DNA from: Paludibacter sp. 47-17
Lineage (GTDB): Bacteria > Bacteroidota > Bacteroidia > Bacteroidales > Paludibacteraceae
Length of the DNA stretch: 64,000 bases
Reading direction: 5' to 3'
Assembly: GCA_001898935.1 (NCBI GenBank)
Contig: MKVT01000008.1
Coordinates: 372,001-436,000, forward strand
Positions 20,401-29,343 of this stretch are shown in pieces (position 1 is the first letter of the stretch; each line of letters begins with the position of its first letter). Below the pieces are notes generated by a model, which was given only the letters and a program-made list of their open reading frames with translations, was not told where the DNA came from and searched no databases. Both the position numbers and the translations under genes were made by a program.

Positions 20401-20949
20401 CGGCGCCGAACCGCTGATGCTGGCTTCGGTGGCCGGTTTGTCGGGCGTAAAACCCATTTCGCCGGGAAGTTTGAAGGTGAACGGATTATTGGGGTCGCCA
20501 AAACTCCATTCGCCCAGTTGTTTGTCGAATCCTGCACCGCCCCACTGATTCATATAGTTGGCGGACCCAATACGCTGCAGCTCCCAGGCAGGGGCGTGGG
20601 TGTTGTTGGTGGTGGCTCTCAGGCGAAAAAGCATACTGCTCGTCGCGCTGGCGGTAAACCGGCCGGCCGAAGCCGAAAAGTTGAGTTTTCGTCCGTTTTT
20701 GGAAACCAGCTGGTAGTTGTCGGTAGTACCCGTCACTTTCCAGAGTTGGCCCGCATTATTTTTAGCAGCATTTTTAGTCAGTACATTGGCTCCTTCGCCC
20801 ATGTCCTGTAATACGCCACTCCCGTTTTTGAACTGAAAATAATACCAGGTCTCGCTGGTTTCGTCGCTGATTTGTGGCATTGTTTGTGCCCCGGCCGACA
20901 TCGAAAGCGCCAATGCCGCGGCCAACAGCCAGTTGAGTTTTTTCTTCAT
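17494..20949 (-). CDS. GH95 alpha-L-fucosidase with two lectin-like domains, T9SS-exported
   Basis: A secreted 1151-residue fucosidase; GH95 inverting enzymes typically cleave alpha-1,2-fucose as on blood-group H ends. The family core is normally near 780 residues, so about 370 are accessory. Order: signal 1-21; beta-trefoil-like unit (about 22-170, TWYYFQF ... LWKV); GH95 core (about 185-900) with [16 protein letters not shown], the asparagine region in MNYWPAEN (about 507), the general-acid Glu in HLREW (E701), the [13 protein letters not shown] block and the Asp in FQIDGNFG (about 805); a second lectin-like unit (about 930-1075) with NFGTNPY (about 1000); sorting domain (about 1080-1151, LYTIDGRKL). 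All expected catalytic residues are present. The gene starts 3 bases after the stop of the GH36-like gene. The second lectin unit closely matches one in GH20. Confidence 0.94.
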   Translation of the reverse strand: MKKKLNWLLAAALALSMSAGAQTMPQISDETSETWYYFQFKNGSGVLQDMGEGANVLTKNAAKNNAGQLWKVTGTTDNYQLVSKNGRKLNFSASAGRFTASATSSMLFRLRATTNNTHAPAWELQRIGSANYMNQWGGAGFDKQLGEWSFGDPNNPFTFKLPGEMGFTPDKPATEASISGSAPAPANRYTLWYRSPATDWMTQALPIGNGQFGAMVFGGIKQDEIQFNDKTLWQGNTTTYGAYQNFGSLYINTPGVTAVSNYIRTLDIENALATVEYSIGGVNYKREYLASYPDSAVVIRFTASQPAMVSLEAILWDAHGSVPAAGEGSLSFDGKLQLLSYYARVQVKNEGGTLVTSDGTVKVNNADAVTIVLRGKTNYAPASPTYTFNAALIKGQTDAIVAAVAAQDYETVKQKHISDYKQLFDRTTLRLTTAGSTVPTNTLLQQYNSGQRNPFLEELYFQYGRYLMIGSARGMDSPSNLQGIWNNSNTPPWSSDIHSNINVQMNYWPAENTNLSELHRTFLNYIYNEAIIQPQWKKNARNSGQTRGWTLFTENNIFGWHGGFMHNYVIANAWYCMHLWQHYRYTLDKNFLLTKAYPVMKSAAEFWMERLINDKGSSQYGIAPDGTLVCPNEYSPEHGPNEDGVAHAQQLVWDLFSTTLAAIDSLGTAVAGDAAFKNELLAKFTQLDPGLHIDADGHLREWKYSPRTVGQAGHRHMSHLIGLYPGNQISPLIDKKIFDAAIRSLDARGDASTGWSMGWKVNLWARALDGNRAYKIINLALTYPTSGGGVYQNLFDTHPPFQIDGNFGAAAGIAEMLLQSHTGILQLLPALPDAWPAGSVAGLKAVGNFEVAINWDTKVVRTARIRSLAGQVCRINYCGAAKAIVRNAATNEVLSITNEGADQISFATSQGTEYLIEFATQAGECEPVIEKNTLPDGDYTIRYNDMRLTNTTPGASGGAPVFAAELTAAAELQKQHWTISKDKGYYKITSKADGRYINELGNFGTNPYYADWNTYNIYFDSTSYAIQNTQQAGTGFWIYDSSTQRLSRTGGASSPSKLHFLFDIVPLNSTGLSTAGNEYIQVQIKQNLLEVNSAEHLISALTLYTIDGRKLLESKSNTLRLPELDRGSYLITIHYLKNQKQAFCLTKKIIL

Positions 20950-20952
20950 TAT

Positions 20953-23900
20953 TTATAGTTTTGTTAGTGTATATGAATATTGTCCTTCATTCGTACGCAG
21001 GCGAAGCAGATAAATACCGGCATTCAGCTCTTCGAGCGAGATCCGGTTGACTCCGGGATGAGTGATCCTGAGCGATTTGACTTGAATACCTGTGGCTGTA
21101 AACAGCTCCAGGTCGATTGTTTCGTCCGATTCGACAGTTAAATAATCGCTTACCGGATTCGGGTAGATACTCCAGGTCTGCTTCGGCCCGCCGGTTCCCG
21201 ATACGGGGGTGAATTCGGCAGCTATGGTTCTGTCTTTCTGTATATTATAGAAGGTGTACTTGTTCATCGCGGGCAGTTTTACTTCGTCGATATAAATAGC
21301 TGAGATCGCATAGCCTTGATCCGGCGTAATCTGTACCGGGAAATTGGTTCCGCTGAGCACCATGGTTTCGCCGGCCGGACTGATGGAGCCTCCTGTTCCG
21401 GCCGTAGCGGTTACTTTATAATAATAACCGAGCGCCGTATTTTTTTGTTTCACCTCATCGAAAGGCATCGATCGGTTGTAGATTTGGAGTCGTCCCAGCT
21501 CACCGCTGAATGAGCTGCTGCCTATCGTTATTTCGCCGGCTTCAATAGTGCTGTTGACCCGCGAAGCGTCGTACACCGAATTGTCGAGCTCGCCGTCGAT
21601 GTAAACCTTCAGCATGCCGTTGGGTTCGCGGCAGAGCGACACGAGGTGAAATTGATCGTCGTTTCCGATGGCGGTGCGCGACAGGAGGCTGAGTCCTTTC
21701 ACGGTAAAGCGTATTTTTCCCGTCGGGTCGGTTGCCACTCCGATGTCGCTTCCCTGTTTCAGCAGGCCGGATCCCGCTGAGGGATTACGCAGGTAAAAAT
21801 GAATCGAAAAGTCGTTGCGGCCGCTCAGGGCATGCGGGCTGGCCAACGCGCTCTCCCGGCCATCGAAGCGGAACATGCGAAGGTTGCGGCGTTCGATGAA
21901 TTCTTCGGTCACCACATCCGGCTGTTTTAAATCGCCGGTGGTTGAGAGTTCATTCAGCAATGCATCGGGATAATGTCTGAACTGGGTGGTCAATGTAGTG
22001 GTATTTCCCTGCCGGTCGGCGAGTCCGGTTATCGTAAGCAAATTGGTTTCATAGGCTGCGAAAGCGCTTGCCGAGGTTATTTCCAGTGTTCTTCCGTCGG
22101 CCAGTAAGGTTTTCGACAGTATGGGCAGGTCGTTTATCTTCAGCTCTGCTCCGGTAGGTTCAATCGGTTCGCTGAATTCAATCCGCAGTTTGTTGCTGCC
22201 GGTCGTAGCCAGTTTTTCGAGGGAAGCCGGAGTTTGGTCGGCCGTAGCCGAAAAATGCCAGATACGGATTTCGCCGGGTTGTAGGGTAAGCTGAATTTCC
22301 TGTCCGTAGTTGTAAGTGCCTGAGTTGTTGTCGGGTGTCGTGCTGTTGAAATTCAGCACGGTGGTGCGGTGCAATCCCGAGGCTCCTTCCTGCACGCCAT
22401 TGGCCCGGCTCAATGTATACGTAAAGCTTCTGGCGGTGGTCGAAGGGTTGCGTACCGACACGATCCCCTCGGTTCCTTCCCAGCACGAATACCCATACAC
22501 TTCGGCATTGTCGGGATTTCCTCCGAAAAGCCGCGCATTGCGGAGGACGGGGAAATGCTCGTTAGCCCACCGGATAAATTCGGCATTGATTCTCCATTTC
22601 TGTCCTTCGTTCATCATGGTATAGCTGTAGTACAATTCCCAGAAAGCGGTGCCCCGGGTGGCCATCATGTAGAGGTAGGCGCGAAACTCGTCGTCGGTCA
22701 TCTGGTTGGCCAGATTGGTGCCGGTTTTACCGTAGATGGGGTCGTGGTTGTACACGTTGGCAAACGGGAACTGAAACTGGCGGGTTTTCACGAAGTCGAA
22801 ATAGCGGCCGTCGCGGTAGGTGAGGAGCTGGTCGACCTGGCGCGATCGTCCCGTGTTGATACGGCCTATGTCGTTGCTGTTTTGTATCCATACCGAGTTG
22901 GCCCATTGCAGGTACCAGGGACTTGGATTGACATAGCAGGTGAGGTTGATCCACATGTTCTGTCCCTGGCTTTCGCTTTTTGCCCTGATTTTTTTCAGGA
23001 TATCGATCCAGCGTTCCCAATGTTCGGTCATATAATACATGCCTTCTTCGCCGCCGCTGATGTATTGGTCGGATGCTGCCGAAGGAGGGGTAGTGGTAAA
23101 TCCATCGAATTTCCAGTAATTGATCTGATACTTGTCCTGGTTGTCGAGGAAGAATGCTTCCAGTTTTTCCAGGTAGCGTTTGTGGTTGGTGATTACATCG
23201 TCGGTTGCCGGGTTACGGGCTCCGTTCCCGTTGGCTTCGAGGAAACGGGCAAACTCGCCGTTGTAGTTGTATCCACCGCGCGGGCCGAGCCAGAGTCCGA
23301 AGTTCGACGAAAAGCGGTGCGACAGGTCGGCAGCATTGGTCAGACCGGTCGGGAATTTGGCATTGAACTGCCAGAAACCGGTGGTGTTGGCTGCTTTCCA
23401 GGGGCCGTAGGCATTCCAGCCATCGTCCACTACATAGGAGTCGAGAGGAGGCATGCCATAGCTGGTGAAGCCTTTTTCCATTTCGTAGAATGAACTTTGA
23501 ATATTCGTTTCGTCGATATCGAGCATGAAATCGTACCACGAATTGTACTGGGTTCTAAAGGTGGTGGGGGTTGAGATATCGTTGATGTAGTTGAAGAAAT
23601 CGTTTTGAATTACCTGCACCTCGGTGCTGCGGGCGGCGCCTGCTACCGTTTGCCAGGTTTCAAATTGTCCCTGGTCGTTGAGCCGGCCTTCCTGCTGCAG
23701 TGTTGCCAGCGATTTCCCCGAGAAATAGCGGATGTGTGCTGTTTTATCGGTGTCGATCGAGGTTTCGGTATGCGGGAATTCGGACCCGAAGAACATGCCT
23801 TGTATGTACAGAGGTTGTCCGGTGGCGATCAGATAGCCGTTCATGCCTCCTACTCCCGAGCCCATGTTGGGACGCGACCATACCGCATCGGCAGCATTTA

Positions 23901-24903
23901 CCTTCAGGTGCTCGCCGTCGATATAGTCGATGCGGGCGTTTGCCCGTTGGTTTTCGGGCGTGCTGATGAGAAGTTGTTTGCGCAGGTAATGCTTGTTGTC
24001 GTCCATGCGTACCAGCAGGCAGATGTTCCAGTCGGTATCGTTGAGCCGGTAGGGTTTAAATTGGAAGGTGATGAGGCTGCTGCCGGGGTTGCTCAGTGTT
24101 TGCGTCCAGTTGGTCGATGCCAGCTCCAGGTCGGAGGTGCGGATTTGGGATTTCGGAGCCTGGTAGTTTTCGCGATAGAGGTCGAATTCGGCTCCGCTCC
24201 CGAAGGGTTGTCCGTTCCAGGCGCTTTTTACCACGAATTTTACATACCGTCCGGTTTGGGGCGTTTCGATTCCGGCATATACCCGCTGAATTCCATTACG
24301 CGGCAATATACCTTTGCTGCAAGCAGTGGCTGTGGTGAGCCCGGCCTGGGTTTCGCTCACGTACAGTTCGTATTCTTTTACGATGCCGTTTTCGCCGTTT
24401 TGGCGGGGCAGGTAGCCGAAGCTCTGAAAGGTTTCGGATTTTCCAAGGTCGATAATCACATGAAAAGGAGGAGTTGTGGAGCCCGACCCTGTGCCGTAGT
24501 TGCTGTGCCAATGTGTGCTGGTGTTACCGTCGATAAAAGCTGCGGGAGGTCCGCTTGGAGCGGTTTCGGTGGTTGAATAGCTGCTGGCGGTAATCGACCA
24601 TGCCGATTTGGGCAGAGCCGTGAGTGCCGGAGAGGAGGAGTTTGCAGGGATCAGGTTGATGATAAACTCTTCGGAACCCGGAGCGGGAGCGAAAACGGTA
24701 GCTTGATGATCGGTTCGGTAATTAGTAATAGTAAGCGTTTTTAGTTGGTTGTTGCTGGTAGCGAACCGCCGTTGAATAAGCGAATTGCCAATCGTGATTT
24801 CACCGGGCGTTTCGGTAATTATCACGGGCGAATCGGCCTTCCCTGTGAAATGCAAGCCGGCAGCAAAAGCCAATGCTACGAGTGTTTTTTTTGTAGTAAG
24901 CAT
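20953..24903 (-). CDS. Clan GH-D (GH36-like) alpha-galactosidase/alpha-GalNAc-ase candidate, T9SS-exported
   Basis: A secreted enzyme of 1316 residues from ATG 24903 (MLTTKKTLVALAFAAGLHF, a signal peptide); an earlier in-frame ATG at 24957 would spoil it. A discoidin domain sits at about 85-220. The catalytic barrel (about 430-900) shows the clan-D order: NSWYDF, DDGW (about 492), KFPTGL, FGLWLGPRGGY, the putative nucleophile in YWKFDG (D600) and the putative acid/base in NSNDIGR (D678). I infer activity on alpha-linked galactose or GalNAc, as in blood-group or Tn structures; GH31-type alpha-GalNAc-ases cannot be excluded. Then come LamG (about 1005-1150), an InlB-like repeat (about 1155-1230) and a sorting domain with the classic YPNPVSDYL (about 1247). 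GH95 follows after 3 bases. Confidence 0.8.
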   Translation of the reverse strand: MLTTKKTLVALAFAAGLHFTGKADSPVIITETPGEITIGNSLIQRRFATSNNQLKTLTITNYRTDHQATVFAPAPGSEEFIINLIPANSSSPALTALPKSAWSITASSYSTTETAPSGPPAAFIDGNTSTHWHSNYGTGSGSTTPPFHVIIDLGKSETFQSFGYLPRQNGENGIVKEYELYVSETQAGLTTATACSKGILPRNGIQRVYAGIETPQTGRYVKFVVKSAWNGQPFGSGAEFDLYRENYQAPKSQIRTSDLELASTNWTQTLSNPGSSLITFQFKPYRLNDTDWNICLLVRMDDNKHYLRKQLLISTPENQRANARIDYIDGEHLKVNAADAVWSRPNMGSGVGGMNGYLIATGQPLYIQGMFFGSEFPHTETSIDTDKTAHIRYFSGKSLATLQQEGRLNDQGQFETWQTVAGAARSTEVQVIQNDFFNYINDISTPTTFRTQYNSWYDFMLDIDETNIQSSFYEMEKGFTSYGMPPLDSYVVDDGWNAYGPWKAANTTGFWQFNAKFPTGLTNAADLSHRFSSNFGLWLGPRGGYNYNGEFARFLEANGNGARNPATDDVITNHKRYLEKLEAFFLDNQDKYQINYWKFDGFTTTPPSAASDQYISGGEEGMYYMTEHWERWIDILKKIRAKSESQGQNMWINLTCYVNPSPWYLQWANSVWIQNSNDIGRINTGRSRQVDQLLTYRDGRYFDFVKTRQFQFPFANVYNHDPIYGKTGTNLANQMTDDEFRAYLYMMATRGTAFWELYYSYTMMNEGQKWRINAEFIRWANEHFPVLRNARLFGGNPDNAEVYGYSCWEGTEGIVSVRNPSTTARSFTYTLSRANGVQEGASGLHRTTVLNFNSTTPDNNSGTYNYGQEIQLTLQPGEIRIWHFSATADQTPASLEKLATTGSNKLRIEFSEPIEPTGAELKINDLPILSKTLLADGRTLEITSASAFAAYETNLLTITGLADRQGNTTTLTTQFRHYPDALLNELSTTGDLKQPDVVTEEFIERRNLRMFRFDGRESALASPHALSGRNDFSIHFYLRNPSAGSGLLKQGSDIGVATDPTGKIRFTVKGLSLLSRTAIGNDDQFHLVSLCREPNGMLKVYIDGELDNSVYDASRVNSTIEAGEITIGSSSFSGELGRLQIYNRSMPFDEVKQKNTALGYYYKVTATAGTGGSISPAGETMVLSGTNFPVQITPDQGYAISAIYIDEVKLPAMNKYTFYNIQKDRTIAAEFTPVSGTGGPKQTWSIYPNPVSDYLTVESDETIDLELFTATGIQVKSLRITHPGVNRISLEELNAGIYLLRLRTNEGQYSYTLTKL

Positions 24904-24922
24904 GGTAGAAAGCAGGTTGATT

Positions 24923-24965
24923 GAAAATTCCCCCACAGTGAGTGGTTGTATCACCATGGGGGAAT
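24923..24965 (-). promoter_or_regulatory. Intra-operon hairpin between lectin gene and GH36-like gene
   Basis: ATTCCCCCA (24927-24935) pairs perfectly with TGGGGGAAT (24957-24965), with an inner GTGA/TCAC helix. On the minus strand the stem is followed by TTTT, so it resembles a terminator or attenuator. Only about 20 bases then remain before the GH36-like start, with no room for a new promoter. Partial termination or an RNA-stabilising stem that raises the upstream gene over the downstream enzymes is likely. Confidence 0.6.
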
Positions 24966-24990
24966 AATCGGGTTAGAAAGTTGTATCGGA

Positions 24991-27474
24991 TTAGCGAACC
25001 ATCACCTTAGCGGCTCCGGCTTTGCCTTCCACTTTTACGATATAGATTCCCGGATTCAACTGGGTATTGGCATTTACGCGCTGACCGCTGATATTGAATA
25101 CGTTCAGTTTATCGGTACTGTTGTTCGAAAGGATACGACGATCCTGAACATAGATACCCAGATCGGTAACCGGCGATTTCTCAACTCCTGTCAGCTGTGC
25201 CGGAACGAATGTCCAGTTGTTGCCCGGATCGGCCGTACCGCCCGCATAGAAGGCGATGTATGGAGGATTGTAGCCTGCATAGCTGTTCAGCTGGTTGCCG
25301 CCTTCTTCTACTTTTAACAGGAAGTAGTTGGCTTTGTTGGAAGCTTCGTAAACGAACGATGTAGGAATCATTTCGGCTCCGAAACCGATAAAGTTGCCTC
25401 CGATGTCGGCCGAAAGAGCATTGGTTTCATCCAGTTTGCTGTAAATCAGGTAGCCTGTGAGCGGATCGGCAGCTTTTACAAATTTGAAGAGCAGCGAATC
25501 GTTGGTTTGAGGAGCGGTAGCCGATTTGATCATAGCCAGGCGGTTTGCGCTTTCGCCAATCGAGTCGATCTTCCACCAGCTTGCATTCGGGCTGCGGTAG
25601 TCGCGTACCATATACCAATGGCTGGTTACGTTGTCGCTCACTAACACGGGAGGATTCTGCGATGCTTTCAGTTCGTCGATTGCGGTTTGCAGGGCATCGA
25701 GCATGGCGTCGACTTCCGACTGGGTCGGAGGAGTGCCGCTTGTTTCACGGGCTACCATATCGACAGCTGCCGTACGGATCGAAACAAATACATTCCATTT
25801 TTCGGGCGAGAACTGATTTTCGGCAGTACCTGTAGGGTATTGTGCTTCGGTCATAGCTACAGCTGTGGCAACGAGGGTTTTAAGAGCAGTGAAGTCGGTT
25901 TGTCCTTCTCCGATCAGCTCGATGAATTCCCAGTTGTTTCCGTAGTCGTTCACACCAGCTCCGGGGTAGTAGAAGCCGATATACGGAGGAGTGTAATTAG
26001 CATAGGAGTTCAGCTGGCGGTTGATTGCACCTTCTTTGTATACGGTGAAATGAGTAGGCGAAATGGTTTTGCCGAACTGCCAGGTAGTTGCAGCCGAGTC
26101 GGGAGCGAAAATAGTTACATTGAGGTAGGTGCTGCCGGTTAACGCCACATCTTCAACCAATTTATTGTAGATATAATAGCCTTTCGAAGGAGCAGGCGCT
26201 TTTACGAATTTGAAGAGTTGTTCATCGAGTGTATTATCGCCCACCTGGGAAATGATGAGGGCTAAGGGGAATATTTCGGTTTCCGATTTTGCAAATTCAC
26301 CCATGTGCCAGTAGTTTTGAGTAGCACGTTGGTCGCGTACCTGATACCAATGTGTTTCGCTGTCGTTACTTAATTTGAAAGGAAGGATCATGCTGCCGTT
26401 CAAATCGTCGATCGCTGCCTGCAGCAATGCCTGGTTGGTGGCGATATCTTGTTCCGATACGGTGCTGTTGGCTACGAAGGCCGATACGGTTGCGATAGCA
26501 GCCTGAAGGGCATCCCATTTTTCCTGAGGGTAAGTACCCATGATAATACCGATCGGATACTGGGTGTTGTTCATTGCCTGGGCTGTAGCGAGTAAGCGTG
26601 GGAGAACGGCCCTGGCTACCAGGGTTTCGGCAGCGGTATTTAAGGCTGCGATATGTGCATCCATTTCGGCTTCGGTGCCGGTTTCGGCAGCAACAAAAGC
26701 TTCGGCAGAGGCAATGGCGGCCTGCAGTGTATTCCAGTCGGCTTCAGCATAAGTGCCTAAAACCGGATATTGAGTGGTAGTGTAGGCTTTGTACTTTGCG
26801 ATGACTGTTTTCAACGGGTTGAGGTTGATGCCCTGGAATTGCAGGAGTTTGAATTCCGACAGGGTAACACTCTGTTTGGCATTGTTGTACGATGCCACTG
26901 CTCCGATCGAAACCTGAGTTTCGGCCGTCAGTTTGAACGGGATTGAAATGGTCCATTCAGGTGCAGCTGCAGTGTTGAACAATGCAGAGCCGATAGCGGT
27001 GCCGATATTTTCAATGTCGGGGATTCCTTCGCCGGCTGCGATAACGAAATGGGCAGTTGCAGCGCCGGTCCAGTCCTGAGCGCGCCGGGCGATTGCTTCG
27101 TAGTTACCGGCAGGAAGGGTTACTACCTGATACACTTTCATGTTCGACATTGTTCCGGCAAAACCGTCCCAGCCGGGAGTAAGTGCCATTGCGCCCATGC
27201 GGGTATTGTCCTGTGTGGGATAATAAGGCATTTTTTGAAAATCCACATGCCATGCTGTGTAATCTACTCCCTTGGTTCCCAGTCCGTTTTCAATGACCCA
27301 GGGAGCAGCCAGGAGTTGCCAGCGCGTGTTGTCGCCAATCAGCGTTTCGCCCGTCGTGGCAAACGGAGCCATGTAATTTTGCAGATAGTTTGCCGTCACG
27401 TCGGTCGGCTCTGCTGCTGATGCGCCATGCATCAGGCCTAAAAAGGCAAGTACTGAAAGTAATTTTTTCTTCAT
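24991..27474 (-). CDS. Secreted FIVAR/lectin-like protein with internal duplication and T9SS domain
   Basis: An 827-residue exported protein without a recognised catalytic site. Signal peptide 1-20 (ends ASAA). A beta-sandwich-like N-terminal domain (about 30-215) precedes two helical FIVAR-like repeats (about 220-360, marked by YPVLGTYAEADWN and YPIGIIMGTYPQEKW). A lectin-like unit (HWYQVRD ... LFKFVKA) follows, then a third FIVAR-like segment (YPTGTAENQFSPEKW), a second copy of the unit (HWYMVRD ... LFKFVKA) and a sorting domain ending AAKVMVR. The repeated HWY-x-VRD/LFKFVKA unit shows internal duplication. First gene of the group with GH36-like, GH95 and M60. Probably a glycan-binding or tethering partner of these enzymes, which is inference. 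Confidence 0.8.
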   Translation of the reverse strand: MKKKLLSVLAFLGLMHGASAAEPTDVTANYLQNYMAPFATTGETLIGDNTRWQLLAAPWVIENGLGTKGVDYTAWHVDFQKMPYYPTQDNTRMGAMALTPGWDGFAGTMSNMKVYQVVTLPAGNYEAIARRAQDWTGAATAHFVIAAGEGIPDIENIGTAIGSALFNTAAAPEWTISIPFKLTAETQVSIGAVASYNNAKQSVTLSEFKLLQFQGINLNPLKTVIAKYKAYTTTQYPVLGTYAEADWNTLQAAIASAEAFVAAETGTEAEMDAHIAALNTAAETLVARAVLPRLLATAQAMNNTQYPIGIIMGTYPQEKWDALQAAIATVSAFVANSTVSEQDIATNQALLQAAIDDLNGSMILPFKLSNDSETHWYQVRDQRATQNYWHMGEFAKSETEIFPLALIISQVGDNTLDEQLFKFVKAPAPSKGYYIYNKLVEDVALTGSTYLNVTIFAPDSAATTWQFGKTISPTHFTVYKEGAINRQLNSYANYTPPYIGFYYPGAGVNDYGNNWEFIELIGEGQTDFTALKTLVATAVAMTEAQYPTGTAENQFSPEKWNVFVSIRTAAVDMVARETSGTPPTQSEVDAMLDALQTAIDELKASQNPPVLVSDNVTSHWYMVRDYRSPNASWWKIDSIGESANRLAMIKSATAPQTNDSLLFKFVKAADPLTGYLIYSKLDETNALSADIGGNFIGFGAEMIPTSFVYEASNKANYFLLKVEEGGNQLNSYAGYNPPYIAFYAGGTADPGNNWTFVPAQLTGVEKSPVTDLGIYVQDRRILSNNSTDKLNVFNISGQRVNANTQLNPGIYIVKVEGKAGAAKVMVR

Positions 27475-27535
27475 ATCAGCTTTTTTGTTAGTAAATAATT
27501 AGGATGTTTTTCGTTGGTTTTATTTATTACGACCG

Positions 27536-27543
27536 CAAATATA
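27536..27543 (-). promoter_or_regulatory. Candidate -7 box of the FIVAR/GH36-like/GH95/M60 group
   Basis: On the minus strand TATATTTG fits TAnnTTTG and lies 61 bases before the ATG at 27474. No convincing TTTG lies at -33. The gap 27475-27690 contains this box and the terminator of the SusD gene, and nothing else that I recognise. Confidence 0.4.
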
Positions 27544-27635
27544 TAAAAAATATGATAATAATTCCCACATATTTGATAAATAATTTGTTAATATGGGCGA
27601 ATTTGTTGGTTTTATAGGAGGTAATTGCCGGTTTG

Positions 27636-27677
27636 TAAATAAAAATAGCAGATTGACGTCGCGACAATCTGCTATTT
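27636..27677 (-). terminator. Rho-independent terminator of the SusCD/fasciclin operon
   Basis: A perfect 13-base stem (27643-27655 with 27665-27677, AAATAGCAGATTG type) around a 9-base loop. On the minus strand it is followed by TTTTTATTT. It lies just after the SusD stop and separates the transport operon from the downstream enzyme operon. Confidence 0.9.
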
Positions 27678-27690
27678 GTTGAGTATCTTT

Positions 27691-29343
27691 TTACCGCTGG
27701 GGCAAATACCAGTTCTTTTTGTCCTTCAGCAGGGCCAGGTAGAAATTATAATCGGGATGTTTCTGCGCCACTTTGTGGGCCAGAAATCCCGGATCGTTGC
27801 GGTGTTCCGAGAAACGCATCAGGTCGTGGAAACGGTTACCTTCGAAAGCTGTTTCCATGGCCAGTTCATCTACAATATTATCCTCTACGAAAAGAATGGA
27901 ATCCTGCAAGGTTGCCAGTGTGAGCGGAAAAGCGAAACGGGTATTCACCTCCGAATTTCCGCTTCCGCGATTGTGCAATCCTACATTGGTGTTGAATTTA
28001 TCGTTGTCGAGCAGTCTGATGTATTCTTTAGCATCGGCAACTTCGGTAGCAGGAATACGCAGGTTGTTGGCCAAATTGGCCGGGTTGAGTCCGTATTTGA
28101 GAACTGCGAAAGCCAACCCCGGCTTGCCGGCCCGGTTGACCGCTTCGGCATAGCGAAGGTACAACAATCCGACGCGATACAGCTGTATGGTATTATTGAG
28201 GTATTTAAAAATCATGCGTTTAGGCTCTTCGTTGTCGGTGGTGCCGGTTCCGGTGATTGTCACTGACAGGATGGCGGCCTTTTCCCGTAAATCGCCCGAC
28301 GTATAAGTAGGGGCGCTGGAAGCCACGAATGCATAATTCTGTAAAGCATAGGTGTCGAGTAATCCATCGGTGGGGCCTAGCTGAAATTCCTGACACAGGG
28401 TGTATATACGGGACGTGTTTCCGGTGAATCCCGAACTGGATAATTGGATGACCGATATCAGCTCGTCGTTACCGATAGTCGAAAGAAAGGTATTCGACCA
28501 GGTATCGATGTAGCTTTTAAAGTTGGCATCCATCCATCTTACCGCTCGTGTACCCGTCACATACGATCCCTTATCCATGAGCCGGGCATACCAGGTAGCA
28601 GCCATTTCGTAATCGGCAACATTTTTGGTGCGGCTGGCCTTCCACAGGTACAAGTCGCCCAGGAGGAACATCGGTTCGATAAACAGGTATTTGCTTTCGA
28701 CCCCGAAGAGGGTACCGTAACTGGGTTTCGGAACATTGACCAAGGGGACGAGCTGAGCGATAAGGGTATCGATCATTTGTTCCTGAGTGAACACCGGGTA
28801 GTCGTTGCGTGTTTCGGTAACCGAGATAATGGGCTTTTCGTAATACTTTGCCTGTCCGTAGTTGAGCACCAGTTGGAAGTAGGTCCATGCCCGGATGGCT
28901 TTAGCCGCCGCCACTTCCTTCACAAAGGGCTTTGAAGCCATCGATACGAGGTTGGTGTCGGCTTTTGCAATCAGGTAATTACAGTTGTTGATTACCCCGT
29001 AGTAATCTTTCACATCGGCAAATTCGCTGGTCGCTTTGTCGATCGTAAAGCTGTTCAATTCGCGCAGGAAACTCTCCGATACAGGGGTTACGTTCAGCAG
29101 ATCGGCACGCAGCTCGCCGGTTAGTACATAACGGTCGCTTAATTGCTGTACCTTTGTTAGAATTCCGATCAGGGTGTATACCGAGTCGTTGGCCGTACCC
29201 AGGGTATGGTCGTCGTCGGACATATACCGGTCGGATTGGGTGAACAGTATATCGTCGCAGGAGGTGAAGCCGGCCGATAATCCCGCGATGAGCAGGAATA
29301 AAAGGGTGAATTTACGTATCATAATGGTTGTCGTTTTCATCAT
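27691..29343 (-). CDS. SusD/RagB-family glycan-binding lipoprotein
   Basis: A 550-residue surface lipoprotein that would cap its SusC partner and capture oligosaccharides. The N-terminus has a hydrophobic stretch and the lipobox SAGFTSC, so it is lipidated at Cys29. The SusD fold is shown by the helical repeat region (AIRAWTYFQLVLNYGQAKYYEKPI, about 140-165) and the C-terminal block EGNRFHDLMRF (about 505-515). Its start codon overlaps the SusC stop by one base (TAATG), which implies translational coupling. Last gene of the seven-gene operon, followed by a strong terminator. Ligand unknown; the neighbours point to host glycans. Confidence 0.94.
   Translation of the reverse strand: MMKTTTIMIRKFTLLFLLIAGLSAGFTSCDDILFTQSDRYMSDDDHTLGTANDSVYTLIGILTKVQQLSDRYVLTGELRADLLNVTPVSESFLRELNSFTIDKATSEFADVKDYYGVINNCNYLIAKADTNLVSMASKPFVKEVAAAKAIRAWTYFQLVLNYGQAKYYEKPIISVTETRNDYPVFTQEQMIDTLIAQLVPLVNVPKPSYGTLFGVESKYLFIEPMFLLGDLYLWKASRTKNVADYEMAATWYARLMDKGSYVTGTRAVRWMDANFKSYIDTWSNTFLSTIGNDELISVIQLSSSGFTGNTSRIYTLCQEFQLGPTDGLLDTYALQNYAFVASSAPTYTSGDLREKAAILSVTITGTGTTDNEEPKRMIFKYLNNTIQLYRVGLLYLRYAEAVNRAGKPGLAFAVLKYGLNPANLANNLRIPATEVADAKEYIRLLDNDKFNTNVGLHNRGSGNSEVNTRFAFPLTLATLQDSILFVEDNIVDELAMETAFEGNRFHDLMRFSEHRNDPGFLAHKVAQKHPDYNFYLALLKDKKNWYLPQR

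Noticed and set aside
22369-23493. 374-codon open frame antisense to the GH36-like gene
   Set aside because: It lies wholly opposite the catalytic domain and has no recognisable protein features; stop-poor antisense frames are common in this base composition.
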